In this document: positions 1 through 7,631 of the stretch, piece by piece
Layout of the letters: each line of letters opens with the position of its first letter
Numbering within the stretch: the stretch's first letter is position 1
DNA from: DATJFX01 sp035495465
Lineage (GTDB): Bacteria; Patescibacteriota; Doudnabacteria; UBA920; O2-02-FULL-48-8
Assembly (NCBI GenBank): GCA_035495465.1
Contig: DATJFX010000040.1
Location: forward strand, 1 to 16,938
DNA: 16,938 nt
Direction of reading: 5' to 3'
The notes under the pieces: model-generated
Told to the model about the DNA's origin: nothing
The model's input: only the letters and a program-made list of their open reading frames with translations
Database searches by the model: none
Translations under genes and position numbers: made by a program

Positions 1-617
1 TTCACGTAGCGGAATCCGAAAAATACGCTCACGTTTCTGTTTTTTTCAATGGAGGCGTGATCAGTCCTTTTCCGGGCGAAGATCGCGAGATTGTTACTTC
101 TCCGATTTCCAATTATCAAAACTACGTGGATGTGCCAGAAATGTCCGCGTATAAAGTTATGGACAGTTTGCTATCGCGCATTCGAGATAATTATACTTTT
201 TATCTGGTAAATTTTGCCAACCCGGATATGGTCGGGCACACTGGAAATATGAATGCGTCGATTGAAGCGATCCAGGTTATTAATGACTGTTTGAAAAAAA
301 TCTCTGAAGCATGTTTAGAGCAGGATATGTGTTTAATTATTACAGCAGACCATGGAAATATCGAAGAGTTAGTAGATATCAAATCCGGCGGCATAGATAA
401 AGAACACTCCACCAGCCCCGTGCCACTTATTTTAATAGCCAATCAATTCAAGTTGGCAAAAGAAAAAGGCGGAGGCTTAAATTCTTTAGCTACAGTCGTC
501 CCAGTAGGGGTCTTATCTGATGTAGCGCCTACAGTTTTAGAATTGCTGGGGATCGAAAAACCGAACGAAATGACAGGAATTAGTTTGTTATCGCAGTTAC
601 TAAAACAAGTTTCTTAA
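1..617 (+). CDS. gpmI: 2,3-bisphosphoglycerate-independent phosphoglycerate mutase, C-terminal part (5' truncated by window)
   Basis: Interconverts 3- and 2-phosphoglycerate in glycolysis; a cytosolic metalloenzyme of the alkaline-phosphatase superfamily. Translation is open from base 3, and an upstream portion lies outside the window; the first in-frame ATG at 57 would start in mid-domain and is not the real start. The opening residues HVAESEKYAHV and the segments FFNGG and GEDREIV are typical of the family's late region. Metal-binding residues of the phosphatase half are visible: Asp (225) and His (237) in NPDMVGHTGN, Asp-His (348, 351) in TADHGN, and His (405) in KEHSTSPVP. The protein ends at the usual place, after TGISLL. 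The recJ promoter and start follow within about 30 nt, and I see no U-tract terminator between them. Identification is firm; only about 205 residues are visible. Confidence 0.95.
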   Translation, partial: HVAESEKYAHVSVFFNGGVISPFPGEDREIVTSPISNYQNYVDVPEMSAYKVMDSLLSRIRDNYTFYLVNFANPDMVGHTGNMNASIEAIQVINDCLKKISEACLEQDMCLIITADHGNIEELVDIKSGGIDKEHSTSPVPLILIANQFKLAKEKGGGLNSLATVVPVGVLSDVAPTVLELLGIEKPNEMTGISLLSQLLKQVS

Positions 618-635
618 GCTTTCCCAAATCTGTGG

Positions 636-648
636 TAGAATTAGTGCA
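636..648 (+). promoter_or_regulatory. Probable -10 element for leaderless recJ transcript
   Basis: TAGAAT at 636-641 lies 6 nt before the recJ ATG (648). A start about 7 nt after the -10 would place the first transcribed base on the A of the AUG. There is no recognisable -35 at the expected distance (613-618 reads CTTAAG) and no Shine-Dalgarno. The same geometry recurs at other genes in this window, which is the main support. Confidence 0.5.
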
Positions 649-2348
649 TGAAAACGTGGAAAGTTAAGACACTCAATCCAGAGAATCTGCCCAATCTTCC
701 CGAAATGCCCGGACTTATCGTCCGGCTTTTAGCTTTACGAGGATTGACCGCGCCTGCTCAGATCAATGATTTTTTAAATCCGGACTACAATAAACTATAT
801 GATCCATTTCTTTTTAAAGATATGCAAAAAGGGGTGGAACGCATAAAATTAGCAATTGATAGAAAAGAAAAAATTACAATTTATGCAGATTATGATGCGG
901 ATGCTATCACGGCGTGCGCAGTTACATATCTAACCCTCCAAAAATTAGGAGCAAATGTCGATCACTATATTCCTGATCGGTTTTCCGAAGGATATGGGAT
1001 AAATGAAGAGGCCATTAAAAAAATTGCGGAAAATGGTTCGAAATTAATTATCACCGTGGACTGCGGCATCAATGCGAATGCAGGGGCTTTAGTTTGTAAA
1101 AATTTAGGCATGGATCTGATCATAACAGATCACCATGAAGTCACCGGAGAACTTCCCGAAGCTTTAGCGATTATCAATCCGAAAAATCCTTCGGATAATT
1201 ATCCATTTCCATATTTAACTGGAGTCGGAGTTGCCTTTAAACTAGTCCAGGGCCTGGCTTCCAGATTCCAAACCTCAGATTCTAAATTTTCCTTGCCCTT
1301 AGGTTTTGAGAAATGGCTTTTGGATTTAGTGGCTATCGGCACAGTCGCGGATATCCAATCCATTTCTGATGAAAACCGGATTTTAGTCAGTTTCGGCTTG
1401 AAAGTCATGGCTAAAACTCGAATGGTCGGATTAAAAATTTTACTGGATAAAGCCGGTGTAAAAAACCCGCCAGACGCATTTACCTTAGGCTTTATAGTTG
1501 CGCCCCGGATCAATGCCGCAGGCCGAATCGCACATGCGAATACGGCATTTGAACTTCTGGTAACCGCTGATTCTGAAAAAGCTGAAAAATTATCCGAAGA
1601 ATTAGATAATTTAAACCGCCACCGTCAGAATCTGACGGAACAAATTATGAGCGAAGCGAAGAGTCAGTTGGAATTAGTTAAAGATAAAAAAGTTTTACTG
1701 GCCGTCGGATCTGACTGGCCGAAAGGAATAGTCGGATTAGTCGCAGGGAAACTCGCGGAAGAATATCGTAAACCAGTATTAGCTATCAGCACAAGCTCTG
1801 ATGGTTTAGCTGTGGGTTCTGCCCGATCCGTGGCCGGGTTTGATATTGTAGAAGCTTTAAAACATGCGAAAGACTTGCTGCAAAAATACGGGGGCCATAC
1901 CCAAGCTGCAGGGTTTAGTTTAATGGCCAAGGATTTAGAGGATTTTCACTTAAAACTTTTAGATTACGCGGATCAGGTAAATCTGGCCTTAGCCGAGCCC
2001 TTAATCGAAGCTGATGCGGAAGTAACACCTATGGACATTACTTGGGAAAATTTGGAATATCTGGAAAAAATGGCGCCATGGGGTTATGGTAATCCGAAAC
2101 CGAAATTTATGGGTAGTGATTTTGAGGTTTTAGATGTAAGATTAGTGGGCGCGCAAAGCCAACACCTGAAATTAAAAGTTCGATATGGGGAGCATCGGCT
2201 GCCGGCAATTGCTTTTAACCAAGGATTTTTAGCAACACAGATAAAATGGGGTTCGCATCTAGATGCGATATTTGAACTGGGGAGCAATACTTGGAATGGC
2301 AATAAAGAAATAGAATTAAAATTTTATGATATTAAGCTAAAAATATGA
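648..2348 (+). CDS. recJ: Single-stranded-DNA-specific exonuclease RecJ
   Basis: A 5'-3' single-strand DNA exonuclease of the DHH phosphoesterase family, acting in recombinational and mismatch/base-excision repair. It is 566 residues long, normal for RecJ. DHH motifs in order are DYDADAIT (81-88), VDCG (137-140), TDHHEV (160-165) and AIGTVAD (229-235). These provide the Mn2+-binding Asp and His residues. The DHHA1 nucleic-acid-binding part carries GSARS (390-394) and GGHTQAAG (415-422), followed by a C-terminal beta-rich region consistent with the RecJ OB fold. Motif I has Ala where most members have Gly (DADG). The start at 648 is set by the beginning of family-like sequence and by the leaderless -10 just upstream. 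The stop overlaps the next ATG (ATGA), so recJ and the RNase H gene are probably translationally coupled. Confidence 0.95.
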   Translation: MKTWKVKTLNPENLPNLPEMPGLIVRLLALRGLTAPAQINDFLNPDYNKLYDPFLFKDMQKGVERIKLAIDRKEKITIYADYDADAITACAVTYLTLQKLGANVDHYIPDRFSEGYGINEEAIKKIAENGSKLIITVDCGINANAGALVCKNLGMDLIITDHHEVTGELPEALAIINPKNPSDNYPFPYLTGVGVAFKLVQGLASRFQTSDSKFSLPLGFEKWLLDLVAIGTVADIQSISDENRILVSFGLKVMAKTRMVGLKILLDKAGVKNPPDAFTLGFIVAPRINAAGRIAHANTAFELLVTADSEKAEKLSEELDNLNRHRQNLTEQIMSEAKSQLELVKDKKVLLAVGSDWPKGIVGLVAGKLAEEYRKPVLAISTSSDGLAVGSARSVAGFDIVEALKHAKDLLQKYGGHTQAAGFSLMAKDLEDFHLKLLDYADQVNLALAEPLIEADAEVTPMDITWENLEYLEKMAPWGYGNPKPKFMGSDFEVLDVRLVGAQSQHLKLKVRYGEHRLPAIAFNQGFLATQIKWGSHLDAIFELGSNTWNGNKEIELKFYDIKLKI

Positions 2349-2755
2349 TAAAAAAAATAAGCATCCACACCGACGGGGGCGCCAGGGGAAATCCGGGTCC
2401 CTCAGCAGTCGGGGTAGTAATTTCCGATCAAGATGGCCGGATAATAAAAAAAATCGGCCAAGTGATCGGCATAAAAACTAATAATCAGGCGGAATACGAG
2501 GCATTGATTTTGGCATTGACGGAAGCTAAAGCGCTCGCCGCAGAACAAGTCGAATGTTTTTTAGATTCTGAATTGGTGGTCAAACAAGTCCAAGGTCTTT
2601 ATAAAGTCAGAGAAGAGGGGCTAAAACCATTAGCTTCCAAAGTCCTATCTCTAACTGCTTCTTTTTCCCAAATTTCTTTTAAGCACGTGCCCCGAGAAAA
2701 AAATCAACTAGCTGATAAGTTAGTAAATGAAGCCCTGGATAAGTCCGGATTCTAA
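2345..2755 (+). CDS. rnhA: Ribonuclease HI family protein
   Basis: Cleaves the RNA strand of RNA:DNA hybrids (Okazaki primers, R-loops) in the cytosol. It has 136 residues and one RNase H fold. Acidic catalytic residues are visible: Asp10 in HTDGGARGNPG, Glu50 in NNQAEYEAL, Asp74 in LDSELVVKQ and Asp124 in NQLADKLVNEA. The TDGGARGNPG opening with NNQAEY resembles the short RNase HI type found in many Gram-positives and archaea rather than E. coli RnhA, and the E. coli basic handle is absent. The start overlaps the recJ stop by 4 nt. Pairing RecJ with RNase H makes sense as replication and repair clean-up, which is an inference. The stop codon abuts, with no base between, the stop codon of the converging gene on the other strand. 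The symbol is by family; the exact subtype was not tested. Confidence 0.93.
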   Translation: MIKKISIHTDGGARGNPGPSAVGVVISDQDGRIIKKIGQVIGIKTNNQAEYEALILALTEAKALAAEQVECFLDSELVVKQVQGLYKVREEGLKPLASKVLSLTASFSQISFKHVPREKNQLADKLVNEALDKSGF

Positions 2756-3652
2756 TTATTGAATTTTATATTTATAAGAAGTGTCTCCGGCTATCAGAGT
2801 AAGCGTTATTCCGTCTTCGGACAATGAGTAACTGCTGAAATTTTCCGGCAGCGCCAGAATATCGAAAAGATTTCTATGGCCTCGACTGTCTAATTCGATA
2901 GCCTTGAGTTTATTATCGCTGACAAAAAATATGTAACCGGTTGACCAATTCACCTCTGGCTCTTTAAGATTTGTTAGGTTCCGGAAGATGAGCTCTGAAT
3001 CCTGGCTTTGTGGATTAAATAAATAAACTTCGTTATCGTTAGCGTATAGTAATTTATCCGATCCCTGATCAAAAGCCGTAAAGATAACCGGAGAGTAAAT
3101 TTTTTGCAGGGATCCATTCAGGGTATAAAGCGTTTGGTCCAAAATTAAATATGTTTGGTTTTGGACACGGATAATTTCCCCGGTCGTAAATTCCTGAGGA
3201 GGGATATTAAAAGTTTTAAGCAGATCTAAAATCTGTTGTTTAGTGGTGGTTATCGGCACATCCGGCTGGATGGTAGCGGTATTAATAAGCGTGGGAGTAG
3301 TTAAAAATAACGCCAAGGCCTCGCGGTTATCATTCGCCCATGTAACAAACTGAGAACGGACGGTTAAACGCTTCGTCCAGGTTTGATAGTTTTCTTTTTC
3401 CACTCTAACCTCATAATCTCTGGGCAGTAAAAAACGAATGTTCAGAGGTGTGGTGCCTTTCTGTTGCTTGTCATCTAAAAACACCGTAGCTTTTGCAGGT
3501 TCTGTCCGCACAACTAAAGTTCCAGTTTTCGTGATTTTTCCTGTATGCCAATCATAAATAAAACCGCGAGCGTACAGCACCAGAATAGGCGTCGCAATAG
3601 CAAAAATGATAATTCCTGTAATGATTAAGGCAAATCGATTCCTAAGCGTCAT
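2756..3652 (-). CDS. PEGA-domain membrane-anchored protein
   Basis: Function unknown. It has 298 residues. An N-terminal membrane helix at about residues 8-28 is preceded by basic residues (MTLRNR), so the bulk is probably outside the membrane. Residues about 44-100 form a PEGA domain (GTLVVRTEPAKATVFLDD, then TPLNIRFLLPRDYEVRV and YQTWTKRL), a short beta-sandwich known from surface and S-layer-associated proteins. The remaining 190 residues are beta-rich with repeated strand-turn stretches (QTYLILDQTLYTL, DKLLYANDNEVYLFN, GYIFFVSDNKLKAIE), suggesting a partial or complete beta-propeller. Single-TM proteins with this PEGA-plus-propeller look are, as I recall, common in CPR genomes. The gene is transcribed divergently from murB across a 69-nt spacer and converges on the RNase H gene. 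A role at the cell surface is an inference. Confidence 0.85.
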   Translation of the reverse strand: MTLRNRFALIITGIIIFAIATPILVLYARGFIYDWHTGKITKTGTLVVRTEPAKATVFLDDKQQKGTTPLNIRFLLPRDYEVRVEKENYQTWTKRLTVRSQFVTWANDNREALALFLTTPTLINTATIQPDVPITTTKQQILDLLKTFNIPPQEFTTGEIIRVQNQTYLILDQTLYTLNGSLQKIYSPVIFTAFDQGSDKLLYANDNEVYLFNPQSQDSELIFRNLTNLKEPEVNWSTGYIFFVSDNKLKAIELDSRGHRNLFDILALPENFSSYSLSEDGITLTLIAGDTSYKYKIQ

Positions 3653-3667
3653 ATAAAATATATTTTA
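3653..3667 (-). promoter_or_regulatory. Probable -10 element for the PEGA gene
   Basis: On the minus strand TAAAAT (3667-3662) lies 9 nt before the ATG (3652-3650). This predicts a leader of about 3 nt at most. There is no Shine-Dalgarno. It is the mirror image of the murB arrangement on the other side of the same 69-nt spacer. The spacer is AT-rich, so chance matches are possible. Confidence 0.4.
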
Positions 3668-3706
3668 GCTGAAAAAACCGCTATTTTCAAGGTGATTGCT
3701 TTCTGA

Positions 3707-3721
3707 TAAAATACTGAAGAT
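3707..3721 (+). promoter_or_regulatory. Probable -10 element for the murB operon
   Basis: TAAAAT at 3707-3712, preceded by TGA (an extended -10-like context), lies 9 nt before the murB ATG at 3722. The predicted leader is 2-3 nt, with no Shine-Dalgarno. No good -35 is seen at 17 bp. It would drive murB-murA-NUDIX-mreB, whose genes overlap or are spaced by 1-2 nt. Confidence 0.45.
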
Positions 3722-4825
3722 ATGCAGATACAATCTAATTATTCCCTGGCTGATTTAACTTCATTTCATCTCGGTGGCCCCGCGGATTTTTTTGTTGAAG
3801 TTAATACTTTAGCGGAATTAAACGAGGCTATAGAATTTGCGAAGAATAAAAAATTGCAAATTTTAATTTTGGGCGGCGCGAGTAATTTGATCGTTTCGGA
3901 TCAAGGATTCAGAGGATTAGTAATTCAGATTAATATTTTAGGGATTGAAATTATTGACAGACAGGAAAATACAGTGGAAGTTAAGGTGGGAGCCGGAGAA
4001 GTTTGGGATCAAGTAGTGGAATGGTCAGTCAAAGCAGGATATTGGGGGATTGAGAATTTATCATTCGTGCCGGGGCGAACGGGCGCTGTTCCGGTACAAA
4101 ATGTCGGCTGTTATGGCCAGGAAGCCAGTGAAGTAGTATCAAAGGTAGATGTTTTAGATATAAAAACACAGGAATTAAAAACATTGTCCCGCGAAGAATT
4201 GAATTTTGGCTATCGAACCAGTCGGTTCAACCAGGAATCGAAAAACCAATTTGTAATTTTACATGTGTATTTTGTTTTAAGTAAAGCGCCCAAGCCTATT
4301 TTAAATTACGTGGATCTGAAAAAATATATGGAAACAGCTCATAAAACCACGCTAACTCTAAACGAGATTCGAGAGGCGTTGGGAGAAATCCGCGGTTATA
4401 AATTTCCAGACTACAAAAAAATGGGCAATGACGGATCTTGTTTTAAAAATTTATTATTGGACGACTCAGAAGTTCGGATTTTAGATGAAAACATGCAGAA
4501 GAATTTTTCTGCTGATGTATTTGAAAAATACCAAGAGATCAAGAAAAAATTTCCTGTAGCTGGCAAAGTAAAAATGCCTGTAGCTTTTTTGGTAGATATC
4601 TGCGGCTTAAAGGGGCGAAAGGTGGGAGATGCTCAGTTGTGGGATCGCCAGCCATTAGTTATAGTAAATACGACTAACCGAGCGAAATCCTCTGATGTTG
4701 CGGAGTTATTCCGTCAGGTTCGACAAGAAGTCTTTGCAAAAACAGGCATGCGCTTAAGTTCCGAGCCTGAGTGGATTGGGTTTACGGAGCATGAATTAAA
4801 TCATTATTTAAAATCACATGAGTAA
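3722..4825 (+). CDS. murB: UDP-N-acetylenolpyruvoylglucosamine reductase
   Basis: Reduces UDP-GlcNAc-enolpyruvate, the MurA product, to UDP-MurNAc using NADPH and bound FAD in the cytosol. It has 367 residues. The FAD-binding half shows FHLGGPADFFVEV (15-27), ILGGASNLIV (49-58) and PGRTGAVPVQNVGCYGQE (117-134). The C-terminal substrate domain has FGYRTSRF (162-169), the proton-donor Ser in NDGSCFKN (Ser239) and a C-terminal Glu in LSSEPEW. The FGYR..F element is like the E. coli (type I) enzyme. It carries an extra stretch of about 20 residues around 198-222 compared with compact members. It overlaps murA by 8 nt, so the two successive pathway enzymes are coupled. Confidence 0.95.
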   Translation: MQIQSNYSLADLTSFHLGGPADFFVEVNTLAELNEAIEFAKNKKLQILILGGASNLIVSDQGFRGLVIQINILGIEIIDRQENTVEVKVGAGEVWDQVVEWSVKAGYWGIENLSFVPGRTGAVPVQNVGCYGQEASEVVSKVDVLDIKTQELKTLSREELNFGYRTSRFNQESKNQFVILHVYFVLSKAPKPILNYVDLKKYMETAHKTTLTLNEIREALGEIRGYKFPDYKKMGNDGSCFKNLLLDDSEVRILDENMQKNFSADVFEKYQEIKKKFPVAGKVKMPVAFLVDICGLKGRKVGDAQLWDRQPLVIVNTTNRAKSSDVAELFRQVRQEVFAKTGMRLSSEPEWIGFTEHELNHYLKSHE

Positions 4826-6071
4826 ATTTATTATTACCGGACAAGCTGAACTGGCCGGAGAAATTCGAGTTCAAGGCTCAAAAAATGCCATGTTTCCAGT
4901 TTTGGCCGCTGCTCTGTTAACTGAGGAAGAATGCAAATTTACCAATGTGCCTCAAATTTTAGATCGAGAAGTTTTTTGCGCGTTAATAGAAAAACTAGGA
5001 GCTAGAGTAAAAATTTCTGATCATACCGTTGTAATTTGTGCAAAAGATTTAAAGAATCACGAACTTGATCCCTCTTTAGCTTCGAAATTGCGCGGGTCTA
5101 TAGTTTTGTTAGGAGCTTTACTGGGGAGGCTAGGCAAAGCTAAAATGGCTTTTCCCGGCGGGGATATTATCGGCAAGAGGCCGGTGAATTCTCATTTGCG
5201 CGCCTTTGAAAAACTGGGCGCCGAAACATCTACCAATGGCGCGATCGAAATCAACGCATCGCAATTGAAAGGCAATAAAATTATTTTGGAAGAATCATCT
5301 GTAACAGCCACGGAAAATGCAGTATTGGCAAGCGTCTTGGCGCAAGGTAGAAGCATTATTAAGCTAGCTGCCATGGAGCCGCATGTCCAGCAGCTTTGTG
5401 AGTTTTTAAATTCCATGGGTGCGAAAATTTCCGGGATCGGCACCACTACGCTCGAAATCGAAGGCGTCAAAAAATTGCACGGAGCTGAAGTAGCTTTGAT
5501 TCCGGATTCAAATGAAGCCGCAAGCTTTATAACTTTAGCCGCTGCCACTAAAAGCCAAATAAAAATTACAGATCTTAATCCTGATTATCTCGATGATTTT
5601 TTGCTGAAATTGGAAGCCATGAATGTCCAGATGAAAATTGGTAAAGATTTCGTGCAGGTTTATAAACCGGATGCAGATTATCAAGCCACGAAGATCCAAT
5701 GCGGCTTATACCCAAAAATGGCCTCTGACGATATGCCTCCTATGGCCGTTCTCGCCACCCAAGCCCAAGGGGAATCACTTATCTATGAATGGCTATATGA
5801 AAACCGATTAGGATACGTAGAGCAATTAATCCGCATGGGCGCCAATGCGCAGATTTTAGATCCGCACCGGGTAAAAATTACTGGCCCTACCCCGCTAAAA
5901 AGTGCTAAGATAGAAAGCTTAGATATACGAATGGGCATGACTTTAGTTATTGCGGCTTTGGTAGCCGAAGGCATTTCAGAAATAGATGGGATTGATCATG
6001 TGGATCGGGGATATGAAAAGTTGGAAGAACGATTAAATAAACTAGGAGCTGATATTAAACGTATTGCATAA
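4818..6071 (+). CDS. murA: UDP-N-acetylglucosamine 1-carboxyvinyltransferase, Cys-to-Asp active-site form
   Basis: Transfers enolpyruvate from PEP to UDP-GlcNAc, the first committed step of peptidoglycan synthesis. It has 417 residues, the normal length. The family Lys-Asn pair is at 22-23 (VQGSKNAMFPVLAAALL). The catalytic loop reads FPGGDIIGKRPVNSHL, with Asp116 (codon 5163-5165) where E. coli has Cys115. From known biology, the Asp form occurs in mycobacteria, chlamydiae and Borrelia, keeps activity, and is not alkylated by fosfomycin. The region corresponding to E. coli Asp305 is divergent but acidic (YPKMASDDMPPMA), and VTATENAVLAS and ENRLGYVEQLIRMGA follow the family pattern. Its ATG overlaps the murB stop; the NUDIX gene starts 2 nt after its stop. 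Confidence 0.94.
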   Translation: MSKFIITGQAELAGEIRVQGSKNAMFPVLAAALLTEEECKFTNVPQILDREVFCALIEKLGARVKISDHTVVICAKDLKNHELDPSLASKLRGSIVLLGALLGRLGKAKMAFPGGDIIGKRPVNSHLRAFEKLGAETSTNGAIEINASQLKGNKIILEESSVTATENAVLASVLAQGRSIIKLAAMEPHVQQLCEFLNSMGAKISGIGTTTLEIEGVKKLHGAEVALIPDSNEAASFITLAAATKSQIKITDLNPDYLDDFLLKLEAMNVQMKIGKDFVQVYKPDADYQATKIQCGLYPKMASDDMPPMAVLATQAQGESLIYEWLYENRLGYVEQLIRMGANAQILDPHRVKITGPTPLKSAKIESLDIRMGMTLVIAALVAEGISEIDGIDHVDRGYEKLEERLNKLGADIKRIA

Positions 6072-6073
6072 AC

Positions 6074-6472
6074 ATGGAAGTGATTGATAAAGTCGGTTTG
6101 CTCAGTTTTAAAAATAAAAATATCCTTATGGCCAAAAGTAAGGGTCGGGATAAGTTTTATTTGCCAGGCGGCAAGCGCGAAGCGGAAGAAACTGATCAAG
6201 CATGCTTAACGCGGGAAATTAAAGAAGAGTTAGGGGTAGAACTTATTCCTCAAACTGTAAAATACTACGGAACTTTTGAAGACCAAGCCCATGGCAAGCC
6301 TGAGGGCGTAATGATTAAATTGATTTGTTATACCGGCGACTTTACAGGTGAAGCAAGACCAGAAAGTGAAATTGCGAGTTTGGAATATTTGCCATTTAGC
6401 CGGAAGCCCGATACCGGAACAGTGGCGCATAAAATTTTTGACGATTTAAAAAGTAAAGGATTATTAGACTAA
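6074..6472 (+). CDS. NUDIX hydrolase
   Basis: Hydrolyses a nucleoside diphosphate linked to another moiety; the actual substrate cannot be told from sequence. It has 132 residues and a single domain. The Nudix box is complete at about residues 33-55: G, five residues, E, seven residues (TDQACLT), then REIKEELGV, giving the metal-binding Glu residues. The opening VDKVGLLSFKNKNILMAKSKGRDKFYLPGG resembles MutT/ADP-ribose-type members. It sits between murA and mreB with gaps of only 2 nt and 1 nt, so it belongs to the same transcript. It may be a sanitising enzyme carried along or act on a sugar-nucleotide such as those made by the flanking enzymes; the second idea is inference only. Confidence 0.9.
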   Translation: MEVIDKVGLLSFKNKNILMAKSKGRDKFYLPGGKREAEETDQACLTREIKEELGVELIPQTVKYYGTFEDQAHGKPEGVMIKLICYTGDFTGEARPESEIASLEYLPFSRKPDTGTVAHKIFDDLKSKGLLD

Positions 6473-6473
6473 T

Positions 6474-7487
6474 ATGGCAATGTTTTTACAAAAAATCGGA
6501 ATAGACCTAGGGACCGCGAATACTTTAGTTTTCGTGCCCAAAAAAGGCATCATTATAAATGAGCCTACCGTAGTGGCCATATCTGTGGTGGATAATAAAA
6601 TTATGGCGGTCGGAGCGGAAGCGAAGGAAATGTTAGGCCGGACCCCGGACACTATTGTAGCTCATCGACCCATGAAAGATGGCGTGATCGCGGATTATCG
6701 TGTCACTGAGGCTATGCTCAGATATTTTATAAATAAAGCTACTGGCAATGTCAGATTTTTCCGGCCAGAAGTGATGATCTCAGTTCCTGGAGGTATTACA
6801 TCTACAGAACGCCGAGCCGTGATCGATGCGGCAACAGCCGCGGGCGCGCGCGCGGCATACGTGATTAAAGAAACAGTGGCAGCAGCCATCGGCGCTGGCA
6901 TTGATATTTCTACCCCTTCTGGTAATTTAATTATTGATATTGGAGGCGGTACTACTGACGTCGCTGTTTTGTCTTTAGGCGGAATCGTCACTCAAACTTC
7001 TGTCCGAATCGCAGGAAATAAATTAGACCAAGCTATTGCAGATTACATTAAGAAAAAACATGGACTTGCGGTAGGAGATAGAACAGCAGAAGAAATTAAA
7101 ATAAAAATCGGTTCGGCCATGCCCGTGGAAAAAGAAGCAACCATAGAAATTCGCGGTCGCGATATGGTCCAGGGACTGCCAAAAACCATTCAGGTTTCCA
7201 CCAATGAAATCGTGGACGCTATCCAGGAAGAACTTCGGGAAATTATCAAAGCCATCAGAAGCGTTCTTCAGGAAACTCCGCCCGAGCTGGCCGCTGACAT
7301 TATTGATAAAGGCATGGTCTTAACTGGCGGTACGGCTCTTTTGAAAAATTTGGATAGATTGATCGGCCAAGCCACAGGCGTGCCGGCCTATGTGGCAGAA
7401 GAAGCCATTCTTTGCGTAGCAAAGGGAACTGGCGTGGCGCTAGACAATTTGGAAAGTTATAAAAAAAGTATTCTCGCCAGCAAGTGA
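6474..7487 (+). CDS. mreB: Rod-shape-determining actin homologue MreB (paralogue 1)
   Basis: Bacterial actin that polymerises on the inner membrane face and guides lateral wall synthesis. It has 337 residues. Actin-fold nucleotide motifs: phosphate-1 loop IGIDLGTANTLVF (8-20), the family segment VGAEAKEMLGRTP, phosphate-2 loop IIDIGGGTTDVAVLSLGG, and the adenosine motif VLTGGTALLKNLD. The N-terminus is short (MAMFLQK), hydrophobic enough for weak membrane contact. It ends the murB-murA-NUDIX operon. It differs from the second MreB at 13915 in the N-terminus, in the 60-70 region (VVDNKI versus QKTKQI) and at the C-terminus, so the two are diverged paralogues, not a recent duplication. No downstream mreC follows, which suggests a role outside the canonical complex or a mixed filament (inference). 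Confidence 0.93.
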   Translation: MAMFLQKIGIDLGTANTLVFVPKKGIIINEPTVVAISVVDNKIMAVGAEAKEMLGRTPDTIVAHRPMKDGVIADYRVTEAMLRYFINKATGNVRFFRPEVMISVPGGITSTERRAVIDAATAAGARAAYVIKETVAAAIGAGIDISTPSGNLIIDIGGGTTDVAVLSLGGIVTQTSVRIAGNKLDQAIADYIKKKHGLAVGDRTAEEIKIKIGSAMPVEKEATIEIRGRDMVQGLPKTIQVSTNEIVDAIQEELREIIKAIRSVLQETPPELAADIIDKGMVLTGGTALLKNLDRLIGQATGVPAYVAEEAILCVAKGTGVALDNLESYKKSILASK

Positions 7488-7493
7488 TCGTTC

Positions 7494-7580
7494 GGCCCGC
7501 TGCTTAATATGAGGCGGGTCCCTGCCTGCCGGCAGGCAGGCTGTCACGATTTTTACCTCGCGGGCTTCAGGCAGCGGGCC
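7494..7580. repeat. Inverted repeat flanking the palindrome downstream of mreB
   Basis: GGCCCGCTGC at 7494-7503 is the exact reverse complement of GCAGCGGGCC at 7571-7580. The 67 bp between contain a second, perfect palindrome. It begins 6 nt after the mreB stop. It may serve as transcription terminator or mRNA 3'-end stabiliser for the mur operon, or be a small palindromic repeat element. No U-tract follows, so intrinsic termination is not assured. Confidence 0.6.
7521..7540. repeat. 20-bp perfect palindrome (CPR-type CCTGCC repeat)
   Basis: CCTGCCTGCCGGCAGGCAGG is a perfect 20-bp palindrome. I recall this word as highly repeated in many CPR genomes, where it even appears translated as PACRQAG in hypothetical proteins; that is memory, not a search. 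A 66-codon open frame crossing it (7509-7709) yields exactly this peptide and is not a credible gene. Confidence 0.75.
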
Positions 7581-7602
7581 TCGCTTAGAAAGAAAACACG
7601 GG

Positions 7603-7631
7603 TTGACAATCTAGGGAAAGTAAGCTATTAT
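7603..7631 (+). promoter_or_regulatory. Consensus promoter of the large structured RNA
   Basis: TTGACA (7603-7608), a 17-bp spacer and TATTAT (7626-7631): a perfect -35 and a near-perfect -10 at optimal spacing. The predicted start is about 7638. It is among the best sigma-70-type promoters in the window, in contrast to the protein genes, which mostly show only a -10. There is no credible ORF immediately downstream, so it points to an abundant RNA. Confidence 0.85.

Noticed and set aside
7485..7487. UGA recoded as glycine (Gracilibacteria or Absconditabacteria code)
   Set aside because: UGA ends several genes exactly at family length and at ATGA overlaps, and no conserved gene contains an internal UGA.
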